64,000 nt of DNA from Camellia lanceoleosa. Lineage: Eukaryota; Streptophyta; Magnoliopsida; Ericales; Theaceae. The stretch is from assembly GCA_025200525.1 (NCBI GenBank), contig CM045761.1, positions 100,850,182 through 100,914,181 of the forward strand, read 5' to 3'. A model generated the notes under the pieces. It was given only the letters and a program-made list of their open reading frames with translations, had not been told where the DNA came from and searched no databases. The translations under genes were made by a program, and so were the position numbers. Below are positions 22,814 to 36,551 of the stretch, in pieces. How positions within the stretch are numbered: position 1 is the first letter of the stretch; every line of letters starts with the position of its first letter.

Positions 22814-24302
22814 GTATCCACAAGGACTATTGTGTATTTAAACACTATTTTAATTATTACTTTTCAAATTAGTTTAATGAATAGTTGGTTGAATAAAATT
22901 GCAAACTTGAATTATAAAATGAATGAGTGAAATGAGCCAATTCCTCAACTACAAGTTGGGAATCGGAAAGAAGATTAAAGTTACGCTCGAGGCACAAGTG
23001 CGCGCTATCTCAACCAACACAGTTTGTCCACTCTAAACTAGGGTTTGTGGCACAATCCGTCTAGTCATAGCATAGCCCATCTCAGGTTTCAAATACAACA
23101 CAATGGTAACAAAGTGAAACATTCATTCTCAATCATAGAAATTAAATAAAGTGTAAAGATAGAAACATATTGAATTGAAACTCAAAAGTTTTATAAAAAT
23201 TTCACTCAAAACTTTACAAAACCAAATAATATAATTTCGGTTACTTGGCTAGGGTTTCATCAAAACCCTAAGAGAGATGTTCGATCACTCATAGAGGTAG
23301 GAGAAGATGGTAGCCTCCATTGATGATTAAGGTTGCTTGTCTTAGCTTAGTAGCCTCTCTATTGTAGCCTCCAAAAAGTCAGAACCCTAGGAGAGTCTTT
23401 TTTTTTTCATTTTATTATTAGAAAACTGAACTGAAACTTTCGCACACACTTCCCAAGGTGGACCGCTCGAGCATCCATATTGGCCGCTCAAGCGGTAGTG
23501 GCTGGCTGCACGTACGGTGGATTAGCAGGCAACGAATTTCCATTGCTCAAGTGGAAGACCTACTTGTGTGCCAATTTTCGCCTGAAGTTGTATGTTGTTC
23601 ACCAAATCTACACAAGCACATGAAACAAATCATCTCTACCAAATAACCTTACTTCAAGAACTATAAATGTAACTAAAGTGGCCTCAATATGGTTACGTCT
23701 CAGCCCACATCTGAGAGAGAGCTCTTGAGTGAATTCCAATCAAAAGCTCAACAATAGTCCCAATTCCTTGAATCAAATGGGATATTTATAGCCCAAGGGG
23801 CTCAAAATGGTGCATTGGGCTACAATTCCTTGAGAATTACGAAGAAGGTATCCTTCAAGATGCTTGGAGGACTATCTTTTAGAAACAGCTCAATGTGCTG
23901 CATGATTTGTACAGCCACATAAATTTCTTACGAGCGTGCCATTTTCCCATGGAAAAAAATAGTCGGTCGTGGGAGAAATATTGTATAGGTTTGATAAATT
24001 GTGCGGCCCAGTGAGTTTCCAGATGATTCTCTCCCTATCCATTCATTTCTACATTATTCTTGCTCATTTTCATAAAGATACATGATTTTGATGAAACTAG
24101 GAGCTTGAACATTGTCGAATGTATGGAACATCTAAAAAATCATTTTGGAAAATAGATTTTAAGGTCTAAAAATCATTTTGGCCCAAATACGTGTAGGGTA
24201 GGGATCCACTCTCATCCATGACTCATGATGAAGACATCGAAGCCACACATCTTTGTTTTCATCATTGGAAGTTCAAGGAGGTGGAGGTCAAAATGGGGTA
24301 TA
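22814..24302 (-). mobile_element. Element G: probable minus-strand LTR, interrupted by D
   Basis: On the minus strand the right end reads ACCCCATTTTGACCTCCACC, like the first bases of LTR E, although the leading TGTAGAC has decayed to TATAT. TATAAATA lies about 515 bases in (23790-23783), the spacing seen in related LTRs. The left limit is unknown because D was inserted at 22813. The segment has CGCTCGAGC-type palindromes at 23464 and 23485 but no coding region. Confidence 0.45.
23783..23790 (-). promoter_or_regulatory. TATA box of LTR G
   Basis: TATAAATA followed by TCCC on the minus strand. Confidence 0.4.
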
Positions 24303-24331
24303 TATAATTATATATACAACAAATTAAATTA

Positions 24332-25350
24332 GGGAAATTGACCAGTAAATCCCATTTTGTAGACTTGTAATCCATAAGTCCTAAATGTTTTTTTGGTGAT
24401 TGAGTGGTCCCTTAAATTATTTGTTGACTGTTTTACCATTGTTAGTACAGTTAGGGGACAGGTGGCGTGGTTATGTATGGAGAAGCTGGTGGGGTGTTTG
24501 TGTGTCATGTTGTTCAAAAAGCGCACTAGTAGCTTTTTAAGGTTTGGTTGTTTTTAACACGCGCAGTGTGGACGTAAATTCCTTACTAATTGTTTTTAGC
24601 GCGTAACGTGAAGACGCGCAGTAATTCAATCAAATTGGGTCCGCCGGGTTGAAGTATCACATGTCATGTTTAGGAAAAGTACACTAAAGAGTTTTTATGT
24701 ATAGGGAAGGTGGTGGGGTATTTGTGTGTCACGTTATTTGTAATGCGCACTAATAACTTTTTAAGATTTGGTTGTTTTTAACATGCGCAGTATGGGACGT
24801 GAATTCCTTACTAATTGTTTTTTGGCGCGTGACGTGAAGGCACGCAGTAATTCGTTCAAATTGGGTCCACCGCGTTGAAATGTCACATGTCACGTTTAGG
24901 AAAAGTACACTAAGGAATTTTTTATTTTCTTAGAGTGTCACAACATACACGCCACGTTGTCACATTTGAAAAAAGTATACTGATAAGTTTTTATTTTTTT
25001 GGAATATCACATCATACCTATGACGTTGTCACATTTGGAAAAAGTACACTAAGGATGAGTAAAAATTTTAGAGTATCACATCATACCTGTCATGTTGTCC
25101 CATAATTGGAGTGTCACATTAATACCTGCCACATTGGAGTTCACACCATACCTGTCACACATTCCAAAAAAAAATAAACTTCCCCAATTAACTAGTGAGG
25201 GTATATCTATCTAACCAATATCCATTCATGTTTGAAAAAGGATTTATTGGTCACACACTACACCTAATAAGAACTTCTCAATCAACTATTTAAAATGTGG
25301 GACCAAATGATACAGAAGTTCCCAAAATAGGACTTTCTAATAAATTTCCC
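24332..25350. mobile_element. Non-autonomous Mutator-like element (MULE 3)
   Basis: The left end GGGAAATTGACCAGTAAATC mirrors the right end, whose reverse complement begins GGGAAATTTATTAGAAAGTC. The inverted similarity continues through CCATTTTG/CTATTTTG. It is flanked by ATTAAATTA at 24323-24331 and 25351-25359, a perfect 9-bp duplication typical of Mutator-like elements. There is no transposase. The interior holds a 224-bp tandem duplication. Confidence 0.85.
24466..24920 (+). repeat. 224-bp tandem duplication inside MULE 3
   Basis: GGTGGGGTGTTTGTGTGTC at 24488 recurs as GGTGGGGTATTTGTGTGTC at 24712. Both units contain GCGCACTA, ACGCGCAGT-like and GCGCGT motifs and end with TTTAGGAAAAGTACACTAA. 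Shorter copies of the GTACACTAAGG and CATACCTGTCA parts continue to about 25150. Confidence 0.8.
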
Positions 25351-25359
25351 ATTAAATTA

Positions 25360-26516
25360 ACCTAACTACCTTAATTTATTATTATAAAAATAATCATCAA
25401 ATTACTTTAATCTAATTTTTTTATTTTTAACCCAATTTTTTCTTTAATAACATTTTAAAATAAACATACATATATATATAAAAAATTAAATCATAAATTA
25501 AACTATACACCCTAATTTATTACCATAAAATTATCTTATTTAATAACATTTTAAATTAAACATATACATATACATAAAAAATTAAATCATAAAAATACCT
25601 TAATCAAACTTTTAATTTTAACCCAATTTATTATTTAATAACATTTTAAATTGATTATGTACATATATATTTAACAAATTAAATCATAAATTAATTAAAT
25701 AGTGTCTATATTTATAAGGTATATATACATGTATATCATAATATCTAATTAAAATTAAAAATTTAGTGTTTTTAAAAACAAATATTTGAAAAACTCTAGT
25801 TTCTTAATGATTTTTGTGTTATATTTTTAAATTTTTTTTTTCCTCTAGTCATAGAGAAAATTTTATTTATTTATTTACAAAAGAAAGCAAAAATAGAAGA
25901 AGACAACATAGAAGGGTATAATTGTCCTTTCATTAGTAACATAGAGTTAATGTTGCATTTTAGTCTAAAATCACATAGAAATATATGGCTATTTTTGAAA
26001 GACGATGGTAAAGTGCTATCGAGTCATATGCCACAAAAAGGTAAAATGCATTTTACCCTATAATTAAACGAAAACGTGGTTAAAAATAAAGTTTCTATGA
26101 AAAAAAAATTTATTTGTTAAAAAGTTTTTTGATAATAAAATAATATTATTTTGATGTAATAAAATAGTTGTAAAACTTTTTTAGAAATCACGTTTTCTGA
26201 AAAACTTTATTAGGAGTCACATTTTACCCTGGTATGAGAATAAACTAGAAATTCACCCTATTCAAGTGCTACGGAAATGAACCCGCAACCATGGCTCGGT
26301 GAAAAAGTTTGTAGCTTCATACCAACAGGTCTAAAGAAAAAAAAAATGACAAAAAGAAAAAAAGAAATTGTTTAGAGTCAATTATTTTGAAAACGGATAA
26401 TTCCATTTACACAACAATTCTATCTTATTACACCATTTTTAATTACCCCTCCCTCAAAAATTCAACAATATTATTTTAGAATGTTGGTATTAGCACTTCA
26501 TCAATTATTTTGGACC
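25360..26516. other. AT-rich spacer, no gene seen
   Basis: Low-complexity A/T sequence with short repeats such as TAACATTTTAAATT (25540, 25640). A lone Mutator-like end, GGATAATTCCATTTACACAA, lies at 26397-26416 without a visible partner. Confidence 0.55.
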
Positions 26517-26521
26517 ATCTA

Positions 26522-29500
26522 TGTCCTGACCCAAACCCGTCCATTGGTTTAGAGTCATGATCGGCCAGTAATCTTAGATTACATTCAGCCTCAAAGACAA
26601 AATTTCAAAATATTTAAATAATATCAAGGCTTAAGCGGAAACAAAACAAAAATAATAATTTCTATTGAGCTTGTGCATACATGATGACTAAAATAATTAA
26701 AACATTTAAACACAATAATAATTAATATACATATACAAATCTTATATATCTCACACATATATACATTTAAGACTCAGCAAAATACAAAAGTCTAACAAAG
26801 CTAAGGGCTGATTTTCTTGGCTCTACTCAAACCTAACTTGCTTCATTCCAGAAGATCTTCAAAAGGTTGACACAGGTAGACTCCGAGACTTTCTCTATCC
26901 TTGTTGCTCAATTTGATCACCTACATACACATATAAATAGTGAACTAAAGTCCAATGAATAATAACATAATAAAAAGATTAAATGAATGAAGTTCGAAGA
27001 TAATACAAAAACCTAACTTACAATTTCGAAACGAATCTTAAATCATTTTCAAAATAAGGCATTTGCCATATTATATCAAATTTATAACAAAACATTTTCC
27101 ATATCAAATCCCTTATCAAAACATATATTTCATTTTCCGAAACAATCCATTTCAATAGGCAAAACAATTCGATTAGCCATCGTATCAATCCTTTGTAATA
27201 ACAAAAACCATTGTTCGATAGCATTTTCAATACAATTCTGATTTCAATTCAATTCTCAATGATCCATGTTATCTCAATAGCAATACTCATTCAATGACAA
27301 TTTACATGGTACATCCAATAGAGTAACAATGTTTCAATAACTATGGGACCTCAAGGATATATCATATCCAATGTAACCATTAAGGTCTAACAACAAAGAT
27401 CTATGTGTTTCAATTATCCAATGGGTTATGGTATTGTTTCTCCCAAACAAGGGCCTATTAAATAATGGGCCATGGTATTATATCCCCAGGCAAGGGCCTC
27501 ACTCAAGGATGTCACGAATATACTTTCAAAAATGAACTTCATTCATTAGTAACAAATAGTACTTCAACAAACCATTCAATCAATCATATATCGATTTCAA
27601 TAATAATAACATTTTCGAAAATAAATATAACTTGAACATATCTTTATAAAGTTATTACTTATAGTGGGTCAAGTCGATATAAGGCCTCGAACGTCCACTT
27701 ATACAAATCACATAACAAAAACACAATAGAAGCACCATTCAATATTCATTTCATTTTCATTCAACTATCTTTGTGTTTCTAACTTATTCCATGACTATGT
27801 GAGTCCAATTGGTGCCTAAAAATACTTTAATGTCATGAGAATGCAAGTAGGCACTTACAAGAGTTAGTCAAAAATTGCTGAAAATAGGGTCTTTGCTCGG
27901 GCACACCTTTGGTCGCTCGAGCGGTCTGCAAAGCTCTGTAAAAATACTGGATGGCCTCAATGTTCGCTCGAGCGATGACTTTTTCGCTCGAGCAATCTGC
28001 AAATTTTCTATATTTTTGAAAACTAACAAAAATAATTTCCAAACACATTTTCAAAACTTAGACTCTTGCATGAACCAATTTAAACATGTAATTTTATTAA
28101 TAAAGATGAACCCATAACTAAATTTCCAATTTCTAATAAAAAAATCTCTTTGATCATTAAGATTAAAACCAATAATTTCGTAAATATAATAATTTCAACA
28201 TTTTTCTTCTTTTGTGTTATAAAACATAAAATTAGAGCTATAAAGCTCTTTAAAAGAAATATTTGCATATATGAAATTCAAATAAAAAATCAAACTAATT
28301 TTTTATTCTCAAGTACAAATTTTAATTTATTCCCAAATTTGTCCAAATTTAGATTTAATTCATTTTCTTTATATCAAGCCCACAAATTTTAAAATATGAA
28401 TTAAACTTTCAAAACTCTTGAAAATTTCATGATATATGTAAAAATAGAACCCAATTTCATGATAAATAATAAAAATCAAACTTAATTGATGAATTACAAA
28501 ATCAAACCCAAAACTTAATTTATGATCATAGATGTTCCAAAATATGTTTAAATTGAATAAAACTTTTCCATGAAATTACATGCATGGATTAAAAATCATA
28601 ATCAAACCAATTCCTAATTTTCATAATAAAACTAAAACATTATCTAACTTTAGGATTAACTCTAAATTTTCATGGACTTGATTTTTATAAAACTTTTCAT
28701 TGTCCTCTTCAAACTATGAATTTGAATGGCTCAAATCGTTTCAAAACTCATGGTGCATGTAAATATACATCTCATATATATACATATATATATATATATC
28801 AAGGTTTCAAATCCCAAACTTAATTTGATGTATTCTCACAATTATCTCCATGATTATTAACTTTAACACAAATTTTCTTCATCATTTTCTTCATTTCTTT
28901 CTAATTATATGGAATTGAACCCAACAACTTTTTAACTTCATCTTTTAACTAAATCATATACAAAATTTAAGCTTTAATTCCTTCCCTTAAGTCTTCAATG
29001 GCTGAATTTCTTGATCAATTATTGAACTCCTCTTCAATACTTCACTCTTCTTTGTTTTTCTCCTTGGTCTTCCAGCAAACACACACACACACACTCTCTC
29101 TCTCTCTCCAACACAAATGAATACACAATGCACACTACTTCTCTTCCCAATCTTTCTAGGACCTTCTTAATTTTACTCCATTTTATTTTATGATTAGGAT
29201 TAGATTAACCACTAATTATTCATTAGCTTAATTAATCACCCCTTAATTTAAATTAATCTTGATCATAATTTAATTAATCATAACTAATCACAAATTCCAC
29301 ATAATTTAATTAGTCTAATTGACTTCAAGTAAAGCTCAATTAATTATATTTAATATTTACCAATCTAAATCAGATTTTTAATCAAATTTTCAGAAGACTC
29401 CAAATATCAAATTAAACCTATTTCTACTATCAATTTTGATTTCTCACATCAGTAAGGCGTTCAATTTCTGATCAAACTCAAAATCTCAGTCAATATATTA

Positions 29501-29868
29501 CATATTCAATTGAACACCTCATAAATGAATTTAATTCGTAATAATCTCAATTCCCAATCTTCATAACTTGATCAATTCCAATTCGACCCAATTAATAAAA
29601 TCTCAATTTTACTAAAGCGGAATCGAATATTTAATTAAACTCCCATATGGTCCATACTCGAAATTAAAATAATTTAATTCGTCAATTTCACTTTCTTGAG
29701 TCACTTAAGCTTTTAATTTCTAATTCCAAAATAACTCTTTTATAAAATTATATACGAATCAACCCCAATATTGTTCATCAAATCCACAAATAAATTGGAA
29801 TAATAATTAATTAAAATCTAAATCACCTTGATTAAATGTAAAATATTTTACGTGGCAAGATCGTCACA
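26522..29868 (-). mobile_element. Element H: minus-strand solo LTR, 3.3 kb
   Basis: The plus-strand edges are TGTCCTGACCC and GATCGTCACA, flanked by ATCTA at 26517-26521 and 29869-29873 (perfect 5-bp duplication). Orientation is taken from blocks shared with plus-strand LTR F: CTATTTATATGTGTATGTAGGTGAT on the minus strand near 26920 matches CCTATTTGTATGTAGGTGAT at 47882. The minus-strand end GGGTCAGGACA parallels the GGGGTTGTGACA end of F. No coding domain or second LTR lies inside, so it is a solo LTR, probably of a gypsy family. Confidence 0.8.
27914..27994. repeat. Three CGCTCGAGC palindromes in LTR H
   Basis: CGCTCGAGCG occurs at 27914-27923 and 27965-27974, and CGCTCGAGCA at 27985-27994. 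All are self-complementary or nearly so, in an otherwise AT-rich LTR. Confidence 0.7.
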
Positions 29869-29873
29869 ATCTA

Positions 29874-31791
29874 TTTCTTTGGACCCCATTATAAATTTTA
29901 AAACCGTTAAAATTTATTTTCTCTCCCAAATAATACGAAATTATCCTTGTGAAAATATTTCACCCATTCAATTGAATGCACACTCACACTCCAAAAATCT
30001 CTCTCCCAAAAGCCCTAACAAAACCCACAAAAGTGATTACTATTTCATCTCCACATATTTGTTCATGACCTTACAGTGAAAAAATAAATATAGGGTTTTT
30101 AGTCTTCAATCCTTAAAATATATCAGCAAGAAATTGGGTTGAGATTTTTTGTACTAGAGAAAGAAAAAGAAGAAGTGCCAACTGTGATTACTGTCAATTG
30201 CCCTGACAAGACTAGCTTGGATTGTAATCTCTGTCGCCTCATTCTTTTCTTCAGTTTGACCATTATCAGAGTTGGTTATTTGTTTCTGAACAAATAAGAA
30301 ATGTTCAGTTTCCTGTTCCTGAACAAATAAACAATGTTGAACTGTCTTCGAATTTGATTATATGTTGAGGGAATTCAGTCCTGAAAAAATGACGAACAAT
30401 TTTTATTATTTTTGTTATTTTTTTCAAGAAACTTATCCTTACAAGGCTAATCTCATCTGAGCTAAGAATACCATCAAACTTATGAATCTCTTCTGAGCTT
30501 TTATTGTTATATTCCTCTCGTCTCATGGAGTTGTGGTTGCCGAAAAAACTTCTATTCATTGTCATTGCTAGAGAATTGTAAATAATCAAATGGTTGCTAT
30601 CGTTACCGTCGGAATATTGCCGCTAAAGAGTTTTTAAGATTTTGAGAGTAGATAGATTTTGAAGGAGTGATTTGGGAAAGATGAATGGGTGGTGATGGAG
30701 ATAGGTGCTCTCACAAACCTTAATTCATGATGTAGTGGGTGTGTGTGCTTACTTGTGACATGAAGTGTCCAAAATTATTGATATCCTTTTTATTAATTTT
30801 ATTTGAGATTATTATTGTAATAAAAAATAAACTAAAAAATAAGGGGTCCAAGATAATTGATAGAGTGCTAATAGCAACATTCTTATTTTATCTTTTTACA
30901 CACGTCTTTATGCCACTTATACCTCATTCCCAACCTCCTCTCTTCTTTTTACACCAAAAATCTTTCAAACTCTAACTCCTCCATCTTCAACTATTACAAC
31001 TACTGCAGCCGCCTTTTCCGAGCACCACCCCACAATCCGACCACCTGGCCATCACCTCACAACACCTCACCACCGCAATCATCACTTCACAGCCTCCATC
31101 ATGACCACCACTTTTGTAGCCTCTTTTCAGTATTCGTGTTTTGTTTAGCAAAACACAGCCGAACAAATATGGTTTATTCGGTTGGAAACAAATGAACAAA
31201 TCATGTTTGTATAACTATGTCCCACCAAACAGGCCAAAATTGATTAATCAACCATGTTCGGCTAGAAGTCTAAACAAACTTAAATTGTTTGGCTACCAAA
31301 GACTGGAAAATCTTAATTTGTTTGGTGAGCTAGAGCTGAAAGGAGTTTCGAACCCACTTTTTTCAAATTATGCAAAACTAACAATGATTGAAAACCATAC
31401 CTAAACATCTTTTAAATGCAACTATATATATATATATTATTTATTTGTAATGATTATATATATATATATATATATTTTTTAAATATAAATTTTACTCTTT
31501 TTGTTTGTTGTTTGTTATTGTTTATATACACATATATAAGGTAGGTGCATTTGGATTTGTAGGTGGATGGGAAGAGTGAAAGATGCGAGCAAGGGTGGCA
31601 GTGGTTGGTGGAGAGAATGGATGGTGGCTAATTAGTGGTGGTTGGTAGAGAAGGCTGGTGGTGGTGGTGGTGGTGGTGGTGGATAATAGAAATAAAGATG
31701 AAAGGGTGTACAGAAAAATGTGATAGGGCAAGGTTTGGAGCTTTTAGTCCTTAATATTAATTTTACAAAGGATAAAAATGTAATAAAAAAA
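29874..31791. other. Intergenic, no gene supported
   Basis: AT-rich sequence with microsatellites (AT runs at 31421-31475, GGT run near 31660-31682). Short open frames exist, the longest about 94 codons on the minus strand at 30305-30589, but none has recognisable domains, splice structure or conserved neighbours. Confidence 0.5.
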
Positions 31792-31800
31792 TATAAAAAT

Positions 31801-32937
31801 GGGTAATTCTATTTACACACTACTAATTCTCTCAATACATACCATTAACAGATTGAATTTATATTCTAATAATATCCTCAAATGAAAAGACCGTTAAGGA
31901 CAACATGGGGTATATTCTACCAATTCAAAGATTTCATATTTAAAAATACAAAATACTCTTCACAGACCATCATCACCTATAGGGTTTAGGATTTAAACAT
32001 ATAACCACTGTATTTCTTCATCATCTTCACCATTAACACATTACACTTGTGATATCATTCATTATCAATTAGCTCACTTCATTCTCTTCTCTATTATACT
32101 TATTTCTCAAACTCAAAACATTATTACTTTTGAAGATTTCAGATTTAAGAATATTGAAATCAATTAGTTTTGAAAATTTACACACCATGGATGACACTGA
32201 GATGGGTGGTTCCAATATAAACATTGAAAATGTTAATTTATTACTTAGTTTTTTTATTTTTGTTTATCTCATTTGTATATTGGGAAGATGAGTTTGTTCA
32301 TCATATTTTCAGATAACCAGAGTTGAACTTTTACATAATATTCGATTATTTGTATTTGAACAAAATAATTTTGTTTAAATTATTAAGATTAATCATCAAA
32401 TATTAAATTTTCATACATAAAAAAATTGAACATTTAAAGTTAGTTCGGTTAAAATAAATTGAACTTTTATTCTTTGTTCAGATACAAATTTTTTGACACA
32501 TTAAGTTTGTTCAACTTTGTATTCATGAACATAACTATTTTTATTTTTATTTTTTTGGTTTAACGCCTACAATGCACCAACAAAACAATGGTGAGACAAT
32601 GATGAAGATGGAGAACGACAAGGCACCAGCGAGACAACGATGATATGTAACGATGAGACAACAGCAATTCAAAACGACGAGAGTTTAACACCGACAACAG
32701 AGATCAACATCGGCGAAGATAGAAATCTCTAAAGATGGAGGTATCTGTTATGAAGATGGAGAGTTTTTTGTGTGTGTCGTGATGTGTATTCATAGACAAG
32801 TGGTCTGTTACCATAAAGCTAGTAATGGGAAGTTAAGGTGTAAACTAAGATATTTTTAAACACTAAAAATTATTTTGTATGTGTACCAAGTAATGGTATA
32901 TACTAAGAAGATTAGTGGTGTGTAAATAAAATCACCC
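31801..32937. mobile_element. Non-autonomous Mutator-like element (MULE 1)
   Basis: The left end GGGTAATTCTATTTACACAC mirrors the right end, whose reverse complement begins GGGTGATTTTATTTACACAC; similarity continues for about 45 bases. It is flanked by TATAAAAAT at 31792-31800 and 32938-32946, a perfect 9-bp duplication. There is no transposase. The interior is AT-rich with short runs like ATGGATGACACTGAG (32188) that are not long enough to call coding. The terminal repeats resemble those of the element at 55097-56331, so both belong to one family. Confidence 0.87.
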
Positions 32938-32946
32938 TATAAAAAT

Positions 32947-33405
32947 GAAGGGTGTAATGAACCAAAAGTGTTGTATCAGTAGAATTTTGCTTTAAACATA
33001 CCATAATATTATTAACAAATTGTATCCAATTCACAAGGTTCCAGTTTTGCGGCAGAATCCAAGGGTAATACAGTCAATCTAATATTATTAACTCACAAAA
33101 ATACAGTATTGTAATTCATGTAACAATACAGTCAATCTAACATTATTAACTCACAAAAAAAAAAAAAAAAAAAACTGACTCAAAATTATTTATCCAGGCG
33201 CTTTTACGAGGCTTGCTGACAGCCTTGTATGGTTCGGTTTGTGTAATGGTGTTCATCGTATCCAAAACCAATCTTCCTTTTTTCTCTACATCGCTCCACT
33301 CTTCATTTTCAAATTTACCGAGGAACTGCTTTTCATTTTATGTACACTAACATCTACTGACGTTTCTTCCAGCTTCAATCTGAACATAAAAACTTCAAAA
33401 AAAAA
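32947..33405 (-). other. Probable 3' UTR and downstream region of the host gene
   Basis: Immediately after the stop codon (33408-33406, minus strand) the sequence has no coding character. ATAAATAATTTT on the minus strand near 33196-33185 could serve as a weak polyadenylation signal. A direct repeat (AATACAGTCAATCTAA at about 33068 and 33126) and an A run (33158-33175) follow. Confidence 0.4.
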
Positions 33406-33507
33406 CTATTGTGGATTGCCCTGAAGTACTTGGACAATCTCCTCCGCTCTTGATTGAATGCCCTTCAGATATTCGGTAAGAACGCGTTGCTCATAAGAAC
33501 CTCCCTC
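33406..33507 (-). CDS. Host gene terminal exon
   Basis: 34 codons including TAG: EGGSYEQRVLTEYLKGIQSR then AEEIVQVLQGNPQ. The acceptor follows a CT tract (CTCTCTCTCTCAG). Confidence 0.86.
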   Translation of the reverse strand, partial: EGGSYEQRVLTEYLKGIQSRAEEIVQVLQGNPQ

Positions 33508-36500
33508 CTGAGAGAGAGAGATGGAGAAATGTTAGAGAAATTTAAGTCTTTGGAACTCTAATGGGGCTGAGATCCAAGAGTGCACCCTACCGTTCGGATC
33601 AAAGTTCGTTCCATTCGTTTCCTAATAACAGCATAAAATTCATCCGGCGAGATTTCACCTTTACCAACAGTCATACCATTGATCAACAGCTTATTCCACT
33701 CATCTTCAGGGGCTGCAGCCAGTAGAACAAGTCTATTAATGAGGTTGGGAAGTGTTGCCCAACAAACAACCATAAAAAATATATATATAAAATAAAAATA
33801 AAAATAAAAAACGATGACTGTGCAAGCAAGACAGTAAGGTCAGACAGCATCCACAAGTGCAACCAACCAAAAACTTCCTTTTAAAAAGTCGTCAATAAAT
33901 TATCCTGCTAATTATTCTTATTTTCATGATCTAATTGTCCACATATCTTTAAGAAGATGCTCGGCCTCAATGTTAATGGAACAGAGGATGGGGATCACTT
34001 CATCACCTCGGCGTCTATAATTGCACCTTTTATGGTGTACGAGGTGAAAATTTACCACTTAAATTGGGGATTCAAGAGTAAGGGACTTCATCATGTTTGA
34101 TGAGATGTTAACAGTTTAGGTTTCCTTTGAAATGACAAGCTCAAAGCCTCTCCTCTGTCATCATTTTTAGATGCTTTTCGTAATCTCCTATCGCTCCATT
34201 CCAATGGATATTCTTATTCCAGATGAGATTCTTACATGCAAATCTTGTGTTAATGGTATTGGGTAGTGTGAATCCTCATAAGCTAAGAAGCACGGACACT
34301 TTTAAGAATGTAACATATCCGTATCGGGTCCGTGTCGGACACGGACACGGACACGGACACTTTCCCAACACATGTCCGACACTCTTCAAAACGTGTCCTA
34401 TTTTTTACTTTTTTTTAAGGACCCAGACACTCTCTGAACACTTGGCGGACACATGTTTATTGCTTAAATACACGATTAGACACAGTAAAACTACTTATAA
34501 GTTTGAACAAAACAACTTAAGATACAATAATAAAATAAAAACTATATAAATTTATAGGAATTAGTGTTATATTACATTTTTTATTATCTTTGAATGATAT
34601 ATTCATATTTATATTTATGTATAACATATAATAAATATACAAAATTATATATTTCATGCATGTCCCCCATGTGTCATGTCCTGCATTTTTTGAAAATTAG
34701 CATGTCTACGTATCCGTGTCGTGTCGCATGTCCGTGTCCATGCTTTTTAGCTCATAAGCAATGAACACTAACCACTCAATCACAGATCTCAAATTCTGGG
34801 ACAAAGGTATTATGGTATTTTTGCATTTGTGACCTGTAGGCTGTGGTGGCCCTAAATTATGTATATGTAGTTAGAGGGGCTGCACCTATCTCTGAATCTT
34901 AGTTGTAATTCTTAATAGCGAAACCACATCGACCGGGGACATAACCTAATTAGGGTGAACCATGTAAATCTTGTATTATTGTGTATGCATTTGATATACA
35001 ATTCCTATTTATTTTTCATCTTTGTTTTCGTCTGTCACCGATCCTAGTTAGGTGTTCCACATTTCTAACAAATGGGGCATTCAAAGTTAATTGAACTTTC
35101 AAAAACACCCCACATGTTATTATCTTCTTATTAGTAAAAATAAGATATGGGTTCTATATCTATGCATTTGTGTTTCGCGTATGGTGTGCCATAAACAATA
35201 ATATGTCAAGGTTTCAGATTTAACTATAGTAACATTTTAAAACTTATCCAGGAAAACTAAGGCCACACGCAACCCCAGACCCCTCTTTGGGTTATAACTA
35301 TTTAATAAACATTTTTATTCCAAAATTAAAAAGCAAATGTATATAACCCTTGACCTGGGAGGGAAATATGCGATTCAAAAACATTAAGACAGACACTGGT
35401 CTTATAGCATCCAAATTCCAAACCACCCCTCACGTTTAAAACAAATTCTCATGCACTCTACTTTTTAGGTCATCTAGACCTTTAGGGCCCAAATCACATG
35501 CTTCTAGTCTTTCATAGGCTAAAATAGCAGGTATTCATTACTTTCTAGCCATTTTAAATTCAAAATTAAAGCCCGGAACAATTGTCCAGAGAGCTATTTT
35601 TCCTATTCTTTTGCTGAGTCAAACATATAAAACACAATCATACCATACAGTGGGCCCGTTAAACTTATTACAATCTAAAACTGATAATCAAAAAGCGAAA
35701 GCCAAAATCATAATAAACTTTTTAAATTTATTTAAGCTATTTATCTCTAATAAGTTGTAAACAAAAACTGAACCAAACAATTTGGCATGGACTACTATAA
35801 AAAGAAGCAACTAAGCTATACCAAACCCCCCTAGTATTTTAGGTCACTTGAGATTGTCTCGACCTTAGTTGCACGAAATGGGACGAAATGAGAGCGCGAA
35901 AGAGTCGTAATTTGGGAGAGCTTATATATTACTTTTATAGAAAATATTTTTAATTTGTCTATATAAACTTTTTTTATATATATTTTTAATTGATATATAC
36001 ATGTTATAAATGAGTTTTAAATTTTTTATTTTTATATAATTTTTAATTAATTAAATACAACATAAAAAAAATATTTTTTAAAAAAATGAATAGCAAATAA
36101 AAATTCATTCCAAATATAAAAACAAAATGAATTAATAAATTCGAACATTATAAGAACATTTTTAATTCATTCTCATTAATACTATCATCAAAAGAGCTGT
36201 CTATAAAAAAAAGAAATAATACTAATAGGCCATTATCATTAAAACTTTAAATCACAGACACCAAAAAATTAATGAAGTGATATTATTGAATCTTCAAAAC
36301 ACAAAGACCAATAAAAGTAATGGAGTGATATTCTTGAATTTGTAAAACACAGAGACCAATAAAAGTAGTAGAGTAATATCCTTTAAAACACATAAATTCA
36401 TTATCTTTAAATAAAATATAATAAATGATCCATTATAAGTCTCAAAAATAGATAAAAAAGTAGAGACCCACGAAGAGAGAGAAAACCAGAACGAGAGAGA

Positions 36501-36519
36501 GAGAGAGAGAGAGAAGAAA

Positions 36520-36551
<32 letters not shown>

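Noticed and set aside
30305..30589. 94-codon minus-strand frame
   Set aside because: AT-rich, no recognisable domain, no splice or promoter context; kept only as unexplained sequence.
34223..34549. 108-codon frame with His-Gly repeats
   Set aside because: It lies across the end of the hAT MITE and its GGACAC repeats.
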